DNA of 64,000 nucleotides, taken from Nipponacmea schrenckii. Its lineage: Eukaryota > Mollusca > Gastropoda > Lottiidae. This document shows positions 26,182 through 38,487 of the stretch, in pieces. The stretch is taken from positions 41,050,602-41,114,601 of the forward strand of contig JAUJPP010000003.1 of the NCBI GenBank assembly GCA_030562195.1, given 5' to 3'. The translations under genes were made by a program, and so were the position numbers. Every line of letters starts with the position of its first letter. The stretch's first letter is position 1. The notes under the pieces were generated by a model. The model was not told where the DNA came from, searched no databases, and saw nothing but the letters and a program-made list of their open reading frames with translations.

Positions 26182-26187
26182 TTTATT
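26182..26187 (-). terminator. Poly(A) signal candidate, dehydrogenase copy A
   Basis: AATAAA on the minus strand, about 90 bp after the stop codon, in AT-rich DNA. Copy B has a similar hexamer at 30170-30175, about 195 bp after its stop. Confidence 0.35.
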
Positions 26188-26278
26188 TATTTGCACACAG
26201 CGTGTTCCATTATTTAATATGGTCTTTAGCCTTAAATGTCGCTTTAAGGATTGTGTATTTCATTAGGATACACCTTTG

Positions 26279-28654
26279 TTACTTGGATGGATCCATGACA
26301 ATTTTACATGCTTTACCACTAAATAGTGTTTTAAATGCTTCTTCATATTCCGACATCTTGTATTTATGTGTTATTATAGGGTTAACATCAATGATGCGAT
26401 CAGCAACTAACTTCTCTATCTCTTTCCATGTATGATACACCCGTCTACCATGTACTGTCTTTAATGTAAGGGCTTTAAATACTGAAGTATAATCGAACAT
26501 TATATATTGAACAATATAAGTAAACATAAATCTATGTGCGTATCGCATATCTATCAGAATTAATAATCTTTCATTTGTCCTTAAAAACTAAAATGAACGT
26601 ACAGTTCATTTCAAAACCCATTCGCAACGTCATAAAGAAGTAGAGTTTGTTATGACTTTAGCTTTCCCAGTTCATGAAATAACCTTTTAAATGCTTACCG
26701 ATATCTGTTAAAACGTTCTCCACGTGAAGTGGCTCTTTTGGTAAGCCTACCAATACAATATGGCCACCTTTTCTCAGCATGGAAAATGATGTGTTCACCA
26801 TCGAAGTAGCTCCACTGCATTCACATAATCTACCAATACCTACACCATTAGTAAACTTGTACACAAACTACAAAAATGCCAATTAACATCATACATAAAC
26901 AGTTGACATACCTTGATACATGAAATAATTGTCAAACTTATAATCTAGGCTTCAATGAAAATTATCATGATGACCATTTACTGCTTTCAAATCGGCGATC
27001 TTCGTAAGGTTCAGACAGGTGAGGCTAAATATAAACCTTCATATACACAAATAGAGCAAGAAAGAACATTGGTAATTAAACGGAGAGACGTTTTCTAAAA
27101 TGTGTATGTGTTTCAACAAAACGTCTGACCGAAAATCGGAATTGAAAATATCAGTATTCCCGCTCTACATAAAAATGTAGAAATTATCGATACAATCCCT
27201 TTAAAATGCAAAATCTATTGTCTATAGACGTAACAGAACAATGGATCGCACAAAATATACTTGCATCTTTTAAGTTTTCTCGACCCGTATTCACAACTTC
27301 GTCAGCGCTGAGCTTTTTAGCCAGTTCCAATCGCCTATCATCAATGTCGGCTGCAATAACCCTGAAAATATATAGAGAAATTATGATGCGTATTGTGTAC
27401 CCAATTGTATGGTATCGTATTTAGCATTCTAAATTCCGAGCACTAAGTCAACTCAACCAGTTTGACTATCATTGAAAAGTTTGGTTTTATATCTGTAACG
27501 ATATACATCAGGGAACTATGGCAACACATACCTTCTACCACCAAGCGCTTTGACGCATAGCTGAGCAAGTAGACCAACAGGACCACAGCCAATAACTAAA
27601 ACATCTTCATTTTTAACTTCAAGACTTTCTATAGCGTTATGAGCTACACCTAATGGTTCTAACATTGCGATCTCGTCACCACCTATAATGTCAACCATTA
27701 AAATATTACAATCTGTGACCACATATCTTAATATACAGATTTGCTGCTTACATTTGAAATAAGCACACTTCCATATAAAACATTGTAAGTGCAAATGTCC
27801 TTTCGATGATCTCATTTTTCAAAAAAACAAAAATCTTTCATTGTTAAGCATTGAAACCAAACAAAATCTAAAACTCCCAGTAGCATTTTTACCTAATATT
27901 TCAATTCATTCAAGACTTGTAGACAAAATGTTATTTTAGGAACATTATTGTTTGACAGTGAAAAGTAATTTCGTGGTAACTGATCAATAGTTAAGGTTCT
28001 GTGATTCGTTTGAGAGTGGAGAATTTCGTACGATTCCCTTGAAAGTTTTGAAATTCGGGAAGATTGTGTTATTGTCAAAGACAGTCATAAAACATATTTG
28101 TAGTCTGTAGCCTTCAAATTTGCTTATCTGACTTTAATAACAGTTATTAACAGTTTAATTCTCTTTGTGGTAAAATTTAAATAATTGTTCTTACTCATGT
28201 CCCTCTTCATTATATACAGATATTTAGCAGAAACGATTGTATATTCTGAGCAGCCACCATACTCTGTCTTTTTACCATGTCCAAACTGGCCCATAGTAGG
28301 ACATATTCCTCGATCTTCATATTTACACTGCAGACAGGTACCACAGAAAAAATGATTTTCTACACCCACTTTTGAGCCGATAGGGATACTTGCTTCAGGT
28401 CCACATTTAACAACAGTTCCAGCACATTCATGTCCTGGTACGAAGGGAATTTTAGCAATAACCCTTGCCACGTCATTCCATTTGTACAGATTAATATCGG
28501 ATCCACATATAGAAACCGAATCCACCTTGATCAACACTTCGTCACCTTGTGGTTGAGGTACAGGCATATCTTCATAACAATAACCATCATTTTCATCACG
28601 TTTTACTAAAGCTTTCATTGTTTTAGGTATATCAGCCATGTTGAAGTCTATCAA
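26279..28654 (-). CDS. Zinc-dependent L-threonine 3-dehydrogenase-like protein, copy A (359 aa)
   Basis: Medium-chain dehydrogenase (MDR). Exons: 28654-28195, 27682-27532, 27361-27265, 26867-26699, 26481-26279 (TAA). Intron 3 begins GC (gat|GCAAGT); the others are GT-AG. Residues seen: catalytic zinc ligands Cys50 (ICGSD), His75 and Glu76 (GHECAG); structural-zinc cysteines 104, 107, 110 and 118 (CGTCLQC...C); and the NAD-binding glycines in VIGCGPVG. The C-terminal part (YHTWKEIEKL, VNPIITHKY) follows bacterial threonine dehydrogenase better than sorbitol dehydrogenase. Known: that enzyme oxidises L-threonine to 2-amino-3-ketobutyrate with NAD+. Inference: the substrate is threonine or a related alcohol. 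Most animals use an SDR-type enzyme for this, so sorbitol or another polyol remains possible. A second in-frame ATG (MADIP) at 28639 could be the true start (354 aa). Confidence 0.85.
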
Positions 28655-28789
28655 CTCTTTTCTAACGCTATGTTGTAAAGTTTAGTGTACAAATAACAAG
28701 TGTCGTCGCCTCTATAATAATCAAGAGAGAATAATATCTCGACCTCTTTGTGAAAATTCAAGGATATTCAAAAGATAACAACTACTGAT

Positions 28790-29950
28790 AAGTGATCACA
28801 GTTTGGCCTTCATTTGTAAGTTTTGAAAACCTCGTTACGAAATTGAGTTGAATAATAATATAGGCTACGTAACGTGGTGTTTTACCTTGTACCTGAAAAG
28901 TTTTACACTGCCTCTGGACTCATCATCGATTCAATTTTATCGCTTTCAATGTGAATGGGCCAAATTAATATTCTATAACCTGTTTCATGTATGTGATTGA
29001 ATACATTTAAATATTTCACACGACTGACCTAACCAATACTTATTGTCTCGTGAAATATTCAATATATCGTGAACATCAATTGTTTTAGTAACGCAAATCG
29101 AAAGTAGATATGAGAAGCGACTTTTTCACACTCACTCTCCGATAATTTCAGATTCAAAATTTAGACCCCCAAAAAAGGTATGTATATATCGAAACAAAAG
29201 AAAAGATGGGGGGGGGGTACAAATACCACGCACTACATTCGTAATCACGAGAGTTGTGCCCCTTTGACCACGTACAACGATATAATATGGACTCGAAGCG
29301 CTAATTCATTTGTATTCTGTTTCCATGTTAAATCACGAAATTCAACCTTCTATACCTTTCCAGAAATCTTGTAGAAAACTTTCCAATATGTCACATGAAA
29401 TCCTGGCTAATACTTAGTTTCTGTACAAAAAATTCAATATAGCAGCGCGATGAAAATTTTGAACTAAACAAAATGAAAGTAGGCCTAAACCACTACATTT
29501 TATCAACATCCGCTTGACTGTCACTGCACACAACACCACTATTTTGATAAATAACCTTCCGCCAATAAAATTTCTCATTATCTTAGCAGTTATGACAGAA
29601 AATGCAATTTCAGCGTCAAATTCCAAATCCATAGGCCTAAATGTATCCCAAAAGAGAGGGAGAAAGAGGATTTCTAAAAATAGCACGAACCAATTATTAG
29701 CATAGCATACTGGACTAGAATAGTGAATAGTTTTACTGGATTTAGACTGTGCTATTTTTAGACATCCTCTTTCTCCCTCCCTTTGTGTTTTTTTTTTGTA
29801 TGCGCCTTTTTTGACTAATATTTGGTCTAAATTTGGAGTCTGAAATTTCATATTTTCATTCAAAATTTCTTAGATAATGACAAATATTATTAATGGAAGG
29901 TTATTTCTAAAGAATACTGGTCTTTGTGCTGATGTTCTAGGATATTTTTT
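28790..29950. other. Spacer between the two dehydrogenase copies
   Basis: Unique DNA between the duplicated blocks, containing the upstream region of copy A, a G-run near 29210-29218 and a 31-bp inverted repeat (29656-29779). A 149-codon frame on the minus strand (29414-29863) runs across the inverted repeat and has no family signature, so it was not called a gene. Confidence 0.4.
29656..29779. repeat. Near-perfect 31-bp inverted repeat with 62-bp loop
   Basis: The arm 29656-29686 (gagggagaaagaggatttct...) pairs with 29749-29779 (...tctttctccctc) with one mismatch. Transcribed, it would form a long hairpin. It may be the ends of a small element or a hairpin RNA precursor; nothing else identifies it. 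Confidence 0.6.
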
Positions 29951-29954
29951 TTTT

Positions 29955-32525
29955 CTTATGGCCATTTTTAAAAAATTTCCTTTGAAAAGGCCTTAAAAAA
30001 ACATCCGGGGCCTTAAAAATCATCCGGAACATAATATGGACGCACGCTGACGTTCTTTTTCTACTTGTTAGACGTTTAACAATTTTAAATCGGCCATGTA
30101 AGACCTCCAGTTCATATTTGGTAGAAATAAATATTATAAAGACAAACAATGATATTCAAATACACGAATTTTATTATAATTCATATACATGTATTTCATT
30201 ATCTCATTTTATGGTATACTAAAAACAGCGCGTTCCATTACAATAGAACTTCGTTACCTCGAAGTATGCGGGACTATATGAATACATCGAGATAAGCAAC
30301 ACTTCGAGACATAATTATGATATGGTCTTTACCCTTGAAGGTCGCTTTAAGGATTGGGATACACTTTTGTTACTTGGACGGATCCATGACAATTTTACAT
30401 GCTTTACCACTAAATAGTGTTTTAAATGCTTCTTCATATTCCGACATCTTGTATTTATGTGTTATAATAGGGTTAACATCAATGATGCGGTCAGCAACTA
30501 ACTTCTCTACCTCTTCCCATGTATGATACACCTGTCTACCATATATAGTCTTTATTGTCAGGGCTTTTAATACTGAAGTATAACCCAACATTATATACAC
30601 ATTCATACAATATTAGTAAACATAAATCTATATAATGTATGCAAGGTTCATTATTCGTCGTAACAAGTCATCAACTTGATAAAGGGTAGAAGATTATTAA
30701 GGTTAGTCCCAAACAAAACAAGAAGAGGTTTGACTGATTTAACCTTTTTAATGCTTACCGATATCTGTTAAAACGTTCTCCACATGAAGTGGCTCTTTTG
30801 GTAAGCCTACCAATACAATATGGCCACCTTTTCTCAGCATGGAAAATGATGAGTTCACCATCGAAGTAGCTCCACTGCATTCACATAATCTACCAATACC
30901 TACACCGTTGGTAAACCTGTACACAAACTACAAAAATACCAAGTAAACAATAAAACAAAAATGATGTAGAAAATATCTATACAATCCCTTTAAAACACAA
31001 AGACTTTATTGATAGACGTAACAGAACAATGGGTCGCACAAAATATACTTGCATCTTTTAAGTTTTCTCGACCCGTATTTACTACTTCGTCAGCGCCAAG
31101 CTTTTTAGCAAGTTCCAATCGCCTATCATCAATGTCGGCTGCAATAACCCTGAAAATATAAAGAAATTATGATGCGTATTGTGTACACAATTGTATGGTA
31201 TCGTGTTTAGCATTCTAAATTCCGAGCACTAAGTCAACTCAACCAGTTTGACTATCATTGAAAAGTTTGGTTTTATATCTGTAACGATATAAATCTGCAG
31301 GGAACTATGGCAACACATACCTTCTACCACCAAGCGGTTTGACGCATAACTGAGCAGATAGACCAACAGGACCACAGCCAATAACTAAAACATCTTCATT
31401 TTTCACTTCAAGATTTTCTATAGCGTTATGACCTACACCTAATGGTTCTAACATTGCGATCTCGTCATCACCTATAATAAAGTCAACCATTAAAATATTA
31501 TCTAATCTGTGACCACGTATCATCTAAATACAGATTTGTTGCTTACATTAGAAATAAGCTGCACACTTCCCTCTCACACAATTCAAGTCTAAATGTCCTT
31601 TCAGTGAAATCATATTTCCCCCAAGAAAAAAAAACTTTCAATGTTAAGCATAGAAACCAAAGGAAATCTAAAACTCACAGTAGCATTTTGGACCATATAT
31701 TTAAATTAATTCAAATACTTATACAATTTCGAGGTAACCAATAGTTAAGATTCTGTGATTTGTTTGATAGTGGTGAATTTCGTACGATTTCCTAGAAACT
31801 TTTGAAATTCAGAAAGATTGTGTTATTGTCAAAGACAGTCATGAAACATATTTGTAATCTGTAGCCTATCCCTCAAATATAGATTATCTGATTTGAAATA
31901 TATTATAGCTTTATTCGTGTGTATAGGGCGCGCATGATTAGTAAAAATTTTAATAACTGTTCTTACTCATGTCCCTCTTCATTATATACAGATATTTAGC
32001 AGAAACGATTGTATATTCTGAGCAGCCACCATACTCTGTCTTTTTACCATGTCCAAACTGGCCCATAGTAGGACATATTCCTTTATCTTCATATTTACAC
32101 TGCAGACAAGTACCACAGAAAAAATGATTTTCTACGCCCACTTTTGAACCGATAGGGATACTTGCTTCAGGACCACATTTAACAACAGTTCCAGCACATT
32201 CATGTCCTGGTACGAAGGGAATTTTGGCAATAACCCTTGCCACGTCATTCCATTTATACAGATTAATATCGGATCCACATATAGAAACCGAATCCACCTT
32301 GATCAACACTTCGTCACCTTGTGGTTGAGGTACAGGCATATCTTCATAACAATAACCATAATTTTCATCACGTTTTACTAAAGCTTTCATTGTTTTAGGT
32401 ATATCAGCCATGTTGTAGTCTATCAATTCTTTTCGCTATGTTATAAAGTTTAGTGTACAAATAACAAGTGTCGTCGCCTCCATAATAATCAAGAGAGAAT
32501 AATATCTCGACTTCTTTGTGATAAG
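29955..32525 (-). repeat. Segmental duplication, copy B
   Basis: Second copy of the block at 25945-28775, same orientation, carrying dehydrogenase gene B. About 80 bp at 30240-30320 (with 'acttcgttacctcgaagtat') is absent from copy A and is probably a small insertion. Confidence 0.85.
30370..32426 (-). CDS. Zinc-dependent L-threonine 3-dehydrogenase-like protein, copy B (359 aa)
   Basis: Exons: 32426-31967, 31471-31321, 31149-31053, 30927-30759, 30572-30370 (TAA). Each exon is exactly the length of its partner in copy A (460, 151, 97, 169, 203), and the GC-AG third intron is kept. All zinc ligands and the NAD-binding motif are present. Differences from copy A are scattered and mostly mild (YEDKGIC for YEDRGIC, GLSAQ for GLLAQ, KLGADE for KLSADE), somewhat denser in the last exon (TIKTIYGRQVYHTWEEVEKL). 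Both copies therefore look functional. The two genes lie head to tail about 1.7 kb apart, consistent with unequal crossing over. Confidence 0.85.
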
Positions 32526-32639
32526 TGACCACAGTGTACCTTCCTTTGACCTTTTCCGGTCTTGAGTACCTACGAACGTGACAGTCAAGTGAATGTTGAT
32601 AAGATTTAGTATTGGCCAGGCTTTCATTAGTCCACTTCA

Positions 32640-34970
32640 AAACAGAAGTGTAGCGTATCGAAACCCCTTTCGTCTACGATTTTGACTAGGCTTTCGTGTG
32701 ACATATTGGAAAATTTTCAACGCGATTTCTGGAAAAAATTACATATGGTTGAATTTCGTGATTTAACATGGAAACAGATGGCAAATGTAAACTAAGTCAT
32801 CAAAATAATTCAATTTCAGTGCGAACAGCTTCGATTTTTTTGCGTTTGATTTTTTTTGTAAGGCCTCCATCAAAAACAGAAAATGGCATAGTATTTCTAG
32901 TTTTACTAAACAATTTGAGAAGGATTCACCAAGAGAATATCTAAAAGCAAATATTCGCAAAACCGGAAATGAGATATTGTATAATGAGCAAGAATTTTGC
33001 ATTTAGTCTGTATGGCTTATTTCTAGATGAATTTATAAACATTGTACCTCAATTTTTTTTTAATATCTTAATTGTAACAAGATGTATTTGGCGCAATTGA
33101 ATTTTAAAGTTTTAATTTTAGGGATTTCGTTTCCAAAAGAATCTGAACACACATTTCCCCCAAAAAATTCAAAAAAATTTTCAAACTTTACTGATCAATT
33201 TGAAATTCTCAGAATATAGACAAGTTGTCCATACAAATAATATCGCTTGACTATTTTTTTCTTATCACTTCCTGATTCAGCGTGAGGACTTATTTTCGAA
33301 ATCACGCCTGGTGCCCCCACTTTCGGTGTAAATTTAAAAAATGTCAACACAAACGATATATATTGTCTATTGTGCATAATAACAATTCACCTTAAAGAAA
33401 ACATCCTGACCGGAAGTGATACATGAGCCGTTATCTTATAGTCACGCACAATAGCAAAATTTTAATTCCTTCGCCATTTTTGTTATCCAATTTGCATGAT
33501 TTTGGCCTTGTTAAGCCTGGTTATCTAAAAGTTGTTGAGACAGAATTTTGAATTTCGAATATTATTTAAGACATGTTTGAATTTTTAGAAAATTTTAAAA
33601 TCTGGAATTTTCAGTGCACAAGGACCTTGTCCTATGCTATCTGTAGATATATTGGGTTAAAAATATCAACTTACGGAATAATATCCCTTCGAAAAGTACC
33701 TAAGGCACGCTCGGTGCTGTTAACAGCTCTAGTTGTAATTATTATCCTCTTGACTTGTGTTGTTTTTACAGCAACAATACCGGTAACAATCTCGTTTAAA
33801 CCATGGAAGGGCAAACCAGTCATAATTATTTTCAATGCAAATTTGTCTAATTCAATTTTAAAATGTTCAATGATGTATACTTCCAGTTTTATCGCCATTT
33901 GAAAATTGCGAATTTTTCCTTTAAAACGGTCTGTTCCATGTGCGTTGCATTTCATTTTTTGGTTTTATCGTTCTACACTCAGTTAAAATGATTCTAAATG
34001 GAATTATGATTTATTTCCTCTTGTGGGCGATGTATAATATGGAATATTTTGAAGGAAATTACAACCTTTAGAATTTTTAGTTTGATCTCTTAAGCAACAA
34101 TAATGTACAGTTGAGTGGAATAGTGGTCAAAGGGACGGAACTCTTTTCAAAATAAACTTTTAAGTGTAAAGTCGTGCTATTTATGAGGTGTCTCAATGTT
34201 TCACCCTAGCAACTTACGACAACTTAAACCATTGTTGACCTGTACAAAATATATACCTATCGACAGTGTCTATCCAATGCAATATATTTTTTGTTGTACA
34301 ATGTAAACTTTTGTTTTCATCACCATCTGAAAATTGCGAATTTAACCAATCAAACGATCTGCTGGATATTGTTCTCTGCGTTAAGGCGATCTGCAAAATA
34401 TGGGTTTCGGCGATTCGGATATCTTTTTAGATTAAGTGACCCTTTATCCATTTAATAAACATTTTAACTTATCTATCTTCAATGATGATGAGGGCTAAGG
34501 ATGGGGAGGGGCAACGAGGGAGAAAGGGGCAAAGATGGGGAAAGGAGCAAATTGGGAGGATATGGGAGCGTTTGTTATAAAATACAATTCCATTTATAAT
34601 GCACATTTTTGTATGAACCTTTTCTGTCTTTTTCTAAACAAACGAATCTCTGGATGCAACGCACTGCTTCAGTGCCGTTAGGCGGACGGCTCTAGACCAA
34701 ATGTCTTCAATTTTACACATGTCATTTAACAAATGTACGATGCATCTTCCCTTTTATCAAATCTGTTTTACGCCATCACATGACTGTCACATGTATAGAT
34801 ATCCTATGGGATGACTCCTAAACAAGTGCATGCAACCATAGAACTGTATGCAACTCATAATAAAGCTCACGGACTCGCGGCAAGAGATATTTACCACAAG
34901 TGGCAAATAGGCCTACATCTGTCCGTTCACATTTGTTTGTGCTCACTCTACCGGCTACAATTCTTTATGG
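32640..34970. other. Gene-poor intergenic DNA upstream of dehydrogenase copy B
   Basis: AT-rich DNA with short frames only. Around 34480-34570 there is a purine-rich run (aggggcaacgagggagaaag). No gene, RNA or element could be assigned. Confidence 0.35.
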
Positions 34971-34975
34971 ATTCT

Positions 34976-35337
34976 TTTGATATTGAATTGAAAGGGGCAA
35001 AATGGAAATAGTTTGGGTAGATATGGGAATAAACCAAATAATTGTGTACACTCGTGGATGAAGGCTAAAATTTCAACGGTGGTGTGTGAACATTATTATT
35101 GATTAGTTTAGGCCTATATCTTTTGGTTTTATAACAAGGATTAAAGAGCATATTCGTTTGATATTGAATTGAAAGGGGCAAAATGGAAATAGTTTGGGTA
35201 GATATGGCAATAAACCAAATAATTGTGTACGCTCGTGGATTGAAGGCTCAAATTTCAACGGTGGGCTGTGAACATTATTATTGATTAGTTAAGGCCTATA
35301 TCTTTTGGTTTTACAAGGATTTAAGGAGCATATTTTT
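34976..35337 (+). repeat. 181-bp tandem duplication
   Basis: The segment 34976-35156 (starting tttgatattgaattgaaagg) is repeated at 35157-35337 with a few substitutions and small indels (cgtggatgaaggc versus cgtggattgaaggc). A simple local duplication. Confidence 0.85.
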
Positions 35338-36037
35338 TTGGCTAAAATGCAGCAATTGTATAGCGACATATAAGATGTCCCTACATAACGGTGTGCATAT
35401 GTTCTTATGTATATTTTATTGCTTTTTTCAAAATCTGTACACTATTTTCTTATATAACTATAAATTGGTGTCTGTGTTATACTTGTATCTTGTATTATTT
35501 TGTATTTGTATGTGTTATTGTTATGTATGGTGCCCAATAAGGGCGAACAATTCAATAAATATCTAATCCATAGCTTTATGTAAGCGAGGGTCGTGAAGAC
35601 TTAGGTTGTCTAAATAATATATTGATTATTAGAGTCAAGTTAGGTACAAGTAAAACTGATTATGATAGTCAAAGGTAATAGATAGGGTCTTCACACCATG
35701 CTGTTATGTGATTTGATTATTTTAGTTAATGATCGAGTTAATTTTTCTACGGAACCACAGGTACTATAACACAATCAACTATTTAGTATTAATTTACCTG
35801 TTAGGACAATTCATGTTGATAAGTTTATCTATTAATTATTGTTTCCGTTAGATCTAGCCGTCTATACGTGGATTATCGTGATTAATGTAGTGATTAGACA
35901 GAAGGATAGGTATCATACTGTGAGATGTTGGTCACCTAGACTAGATTAGCGGTACTTTAATTGTAAATCTGTTACGGTAATTTGATTAGATGCGTCTGTT
36001 TATATGTAATGGGATTATTTAGTAATTCAATTCCATT

Positions 36038-36309
36038 CTAATCAGTAGAAATATACGTAGACCTAGGCCTAATATCGCCATTGATTGAAAACATCAAAAT
36101 GTTTACGATATCATTATGTCTGCATGAGACTTGCTTTCCGACAGAGACATATGTAACTGAAAAAATATGATCAATATTATCAAAACACAACCCTTCATAA
36201 TTGGTCTTTGCCTGTAAATATGTCCATACTGAATCAAAATAATCCGTATAAATTATTCGTTCTACACGACAAGTGTTTTGTGCAGTGTTTTTGATTTCAA
36301 TCTGTGAAA
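36038..36309 (-). other. Orphan exon-like open frame, minus strand
   Basis: After an acceptor-like tattttacag there is a 90-codon open frame with mixed composition, several cysteines and aromatic residues (TDYFDSVWTYLQAK, NYEGLCFDNIDHIF), ending at a stop at 36038. It reads like protein, unlike the AT-rich surroundings. No upstream exon with matching phase was found before cyclin F, and I do not recognise a family. It could be a terminal exon of a short gene or a pseudogene piece. Confidence 0.3.
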
Positions 36310-36329
36310 CTGTAAAATACAAATCAAAC

Positions 36330-38330
36330 TATAACAAATAATTTCATATATGTACAATAAGATTAAAGATTAACTGTATAAATACAATGATAAAGATATA
36401 ACATATATGTCACTGACACTCTTTATTTGTAAATCACCGAGTATATAACGTATAAACTATCATAAATACCAATGATACCCAGAACAAAACACCAATAATG
36501 TCATTTTAATTCTACTATTATTGTGTTATAAACGATTATAGTGTTAAAAACAAACACATTTTATTACACAGTATACTAGTGTTGTTTTATACCACACTTT
36601 GACACGTTATTTTAATGAGTCAGTGTCATTCGAATTTCAAAGATTTAAACCATTATCTCTTATCTATGACATTTTCACATGTTAAATTGTTCGATTGTTC
36701 GATTTTCACACTGATAACTGACTAATTCCTAAGAACTAAACGTAGTTACCCCCATCCACCCCCCACACACACTCATACACATATTTTAATTTATTCTAGT
36801 CCTACCTACAAAATTGGCAAATTTTAAAAATAAAATAATCCTACATAATTTGCTAATTGTCTTTGTTTTATATTTGACATAAGAAACGTTATATTTTTAT
36901 TTGATTTAATGATTCGACAATTTTTTTATATTTTAAATATTACATATTTTTGGTTGAGTTCTAAAGAAAATTTGTAATAAACGTTTTAGACATAATCATC
37001 TACTTAAAATACGCTTTAATGTTTTACTTTTGTTACGATTTTAAATAGCCTAACTAGAACGTGCAACAATTTAAAACCAAAAATAAATATTTCACTGATA
37101 TTTCAATATAACAAAAGTGATATGTGTATTAGAGGCATTCTGGATCAGATGTTTTGGCTCATGATAACTCCACAGAACACACCCGTTCAATATTCCTCTA
37201 TTGTTTCGACGATGTCATAATATTATAACTCTTTGAAATATTAAAAGGGTGTAAAAATGGCCGAGTAAATATTATTAATACGATCATTATAAGAGATAAT
37301 AAATGCGGTTGTCTTTCATCTCTTTGTTTTTGTGGGTGATTTACCAAAAGAGTAGTTATAAATATATTGTTCGTAAAACATGCCACAAAGATAAGGACTG
37401 ACACTTTTATAGGGACTTGCCTGGAGGGTTTTTCTAGTAATTATAATACAACTATTAAATATTTTAAATTCATCATTTTTCCTCACTTTACTTATATTCA
37501 TCTTTGTGAACACACTAAAACTAGTTGTAGGCTTATATTTGGATTTATATACGTACATATTGATGATTGCTTAAGAAACGTAAATTTAAGATGGGTAAGT
37601 TCAGATTTTTGGCTGAATAATCCCATGAGAATTGCAATAATTTGAGTTTAAGCCAAATCTTTGGGCCTATTTTCTAACATGATGTTAACAAATGGGACAT
37701 GATAGAGTTAAAAAGACACATATGTTCAAATTAAAATAAATAATACATAGCGGTTTGATATAAAGACTATATCAATTAGAATAATTGTACATAGATAAAT
37801 GTAGATAATTAAAATCTATTATATGTAACTAACAAACATCAAACGAACGACAAACCGTCAAGACTAGACTATCAGTGTTTATTAGGATAGATTGAAGATA
37901 TAGTCTGATCATTCATGCTGTGTTCTCAACAGGGGATATCGAAAGGAAACTTAGCATGACAGTACTATATCCTTTAGGGGGACAAAGTTTTAAGTCTATG
38001 AAAAAGTGAAAATGTTTTATTAAAATTTACAATTGTCATAAATTAATGAAACAAAAAACAACATGACTGTGCCTATAAAGGTCCAGATCTACTTAACTAA
38101 TAGGCCTAGTTAGTACAAAATGGGCTTAAAGAAATTAATTAGAAGAATGTAAAAATGTATCCCAAACAAACTTTAGATATAGGGTACATAGGGATAATAA
38201 AAGTTAGATTTCGTCTTTATTGTTCAAAAAATGCTATTAAATGTTTATTCGTTGTTGTTAAAGTTTAAAAACCGCTATCCGTTAAAATTGTATTTATTTT
38301 TCAAATTGAAAAGAAACGCGGTACAATGCA
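36330..38330. other. AT-rich intergenic region before cyclin F
   Basis: No gene recognised. Short overlapping frames on both strands at 37198-37645 have no domain signature. A short C/A-rich run lies at about 36750-36775. Confidence 0.35.
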
Positions 38331-38487
38331 TTATGGGGGAGTGTCCCGAAATCGTTTTGAAACGTCATCATTTGATTGGCCAATCAACGTGTAGCATCTC
38401 AAATTCATAGTCGACCATCTCGCTGTATCAACAACATCATTTTTCAAATTTCTCTCTTTCTATGGGTTATTTTAGGAGTCTGTAGCT
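38330..38487 (+). promoter_or_regulatory. Candidate cell-cycle promoter of cyclin F
   Basis: Just upstream of the proposed ATG lie a TTTGAA motif (38356-38361, CHR-like), a CRE-like cgtca, and back-to-back CCAAT boxes (ATTGG 38375-38379, CCAAT 38380-38384). NF-Y sites with CHR elements are the known arrangement in vertebrate G2/M genes including cyclins. Here CHR lies upstream of CCAAT, the reverse of the usual order, so function is inference. Confidence 0.4.

Larger units (their letters stand above)
25945..28775 (-). repeat. Segmental duplication, copy A
   Basis: Contains the whole dehydrogenase gene A plus flanks on both sides. It matches 29955-32525 in exons, introns and flanking DNA, for example 'gacaaacaatgatattcaaa' on the downstream side and 'ataacaagtgtcgtcgcctc' upstream. 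Introns have diverged through indels while exons stay close. Confidence 0.85.

Noticed and set aside
29414..29863. 149-codon minus-strand frame
   Set aside because: It runs across an inverted repeat, is low in complexity at one end and shows no domain; probably chance.
33573..33955. Overlapping frames on both strands (109 and 94 codons)
   Set aside because: No splice sites, domain signature or neighbouring exons; composition is like the surroundings.
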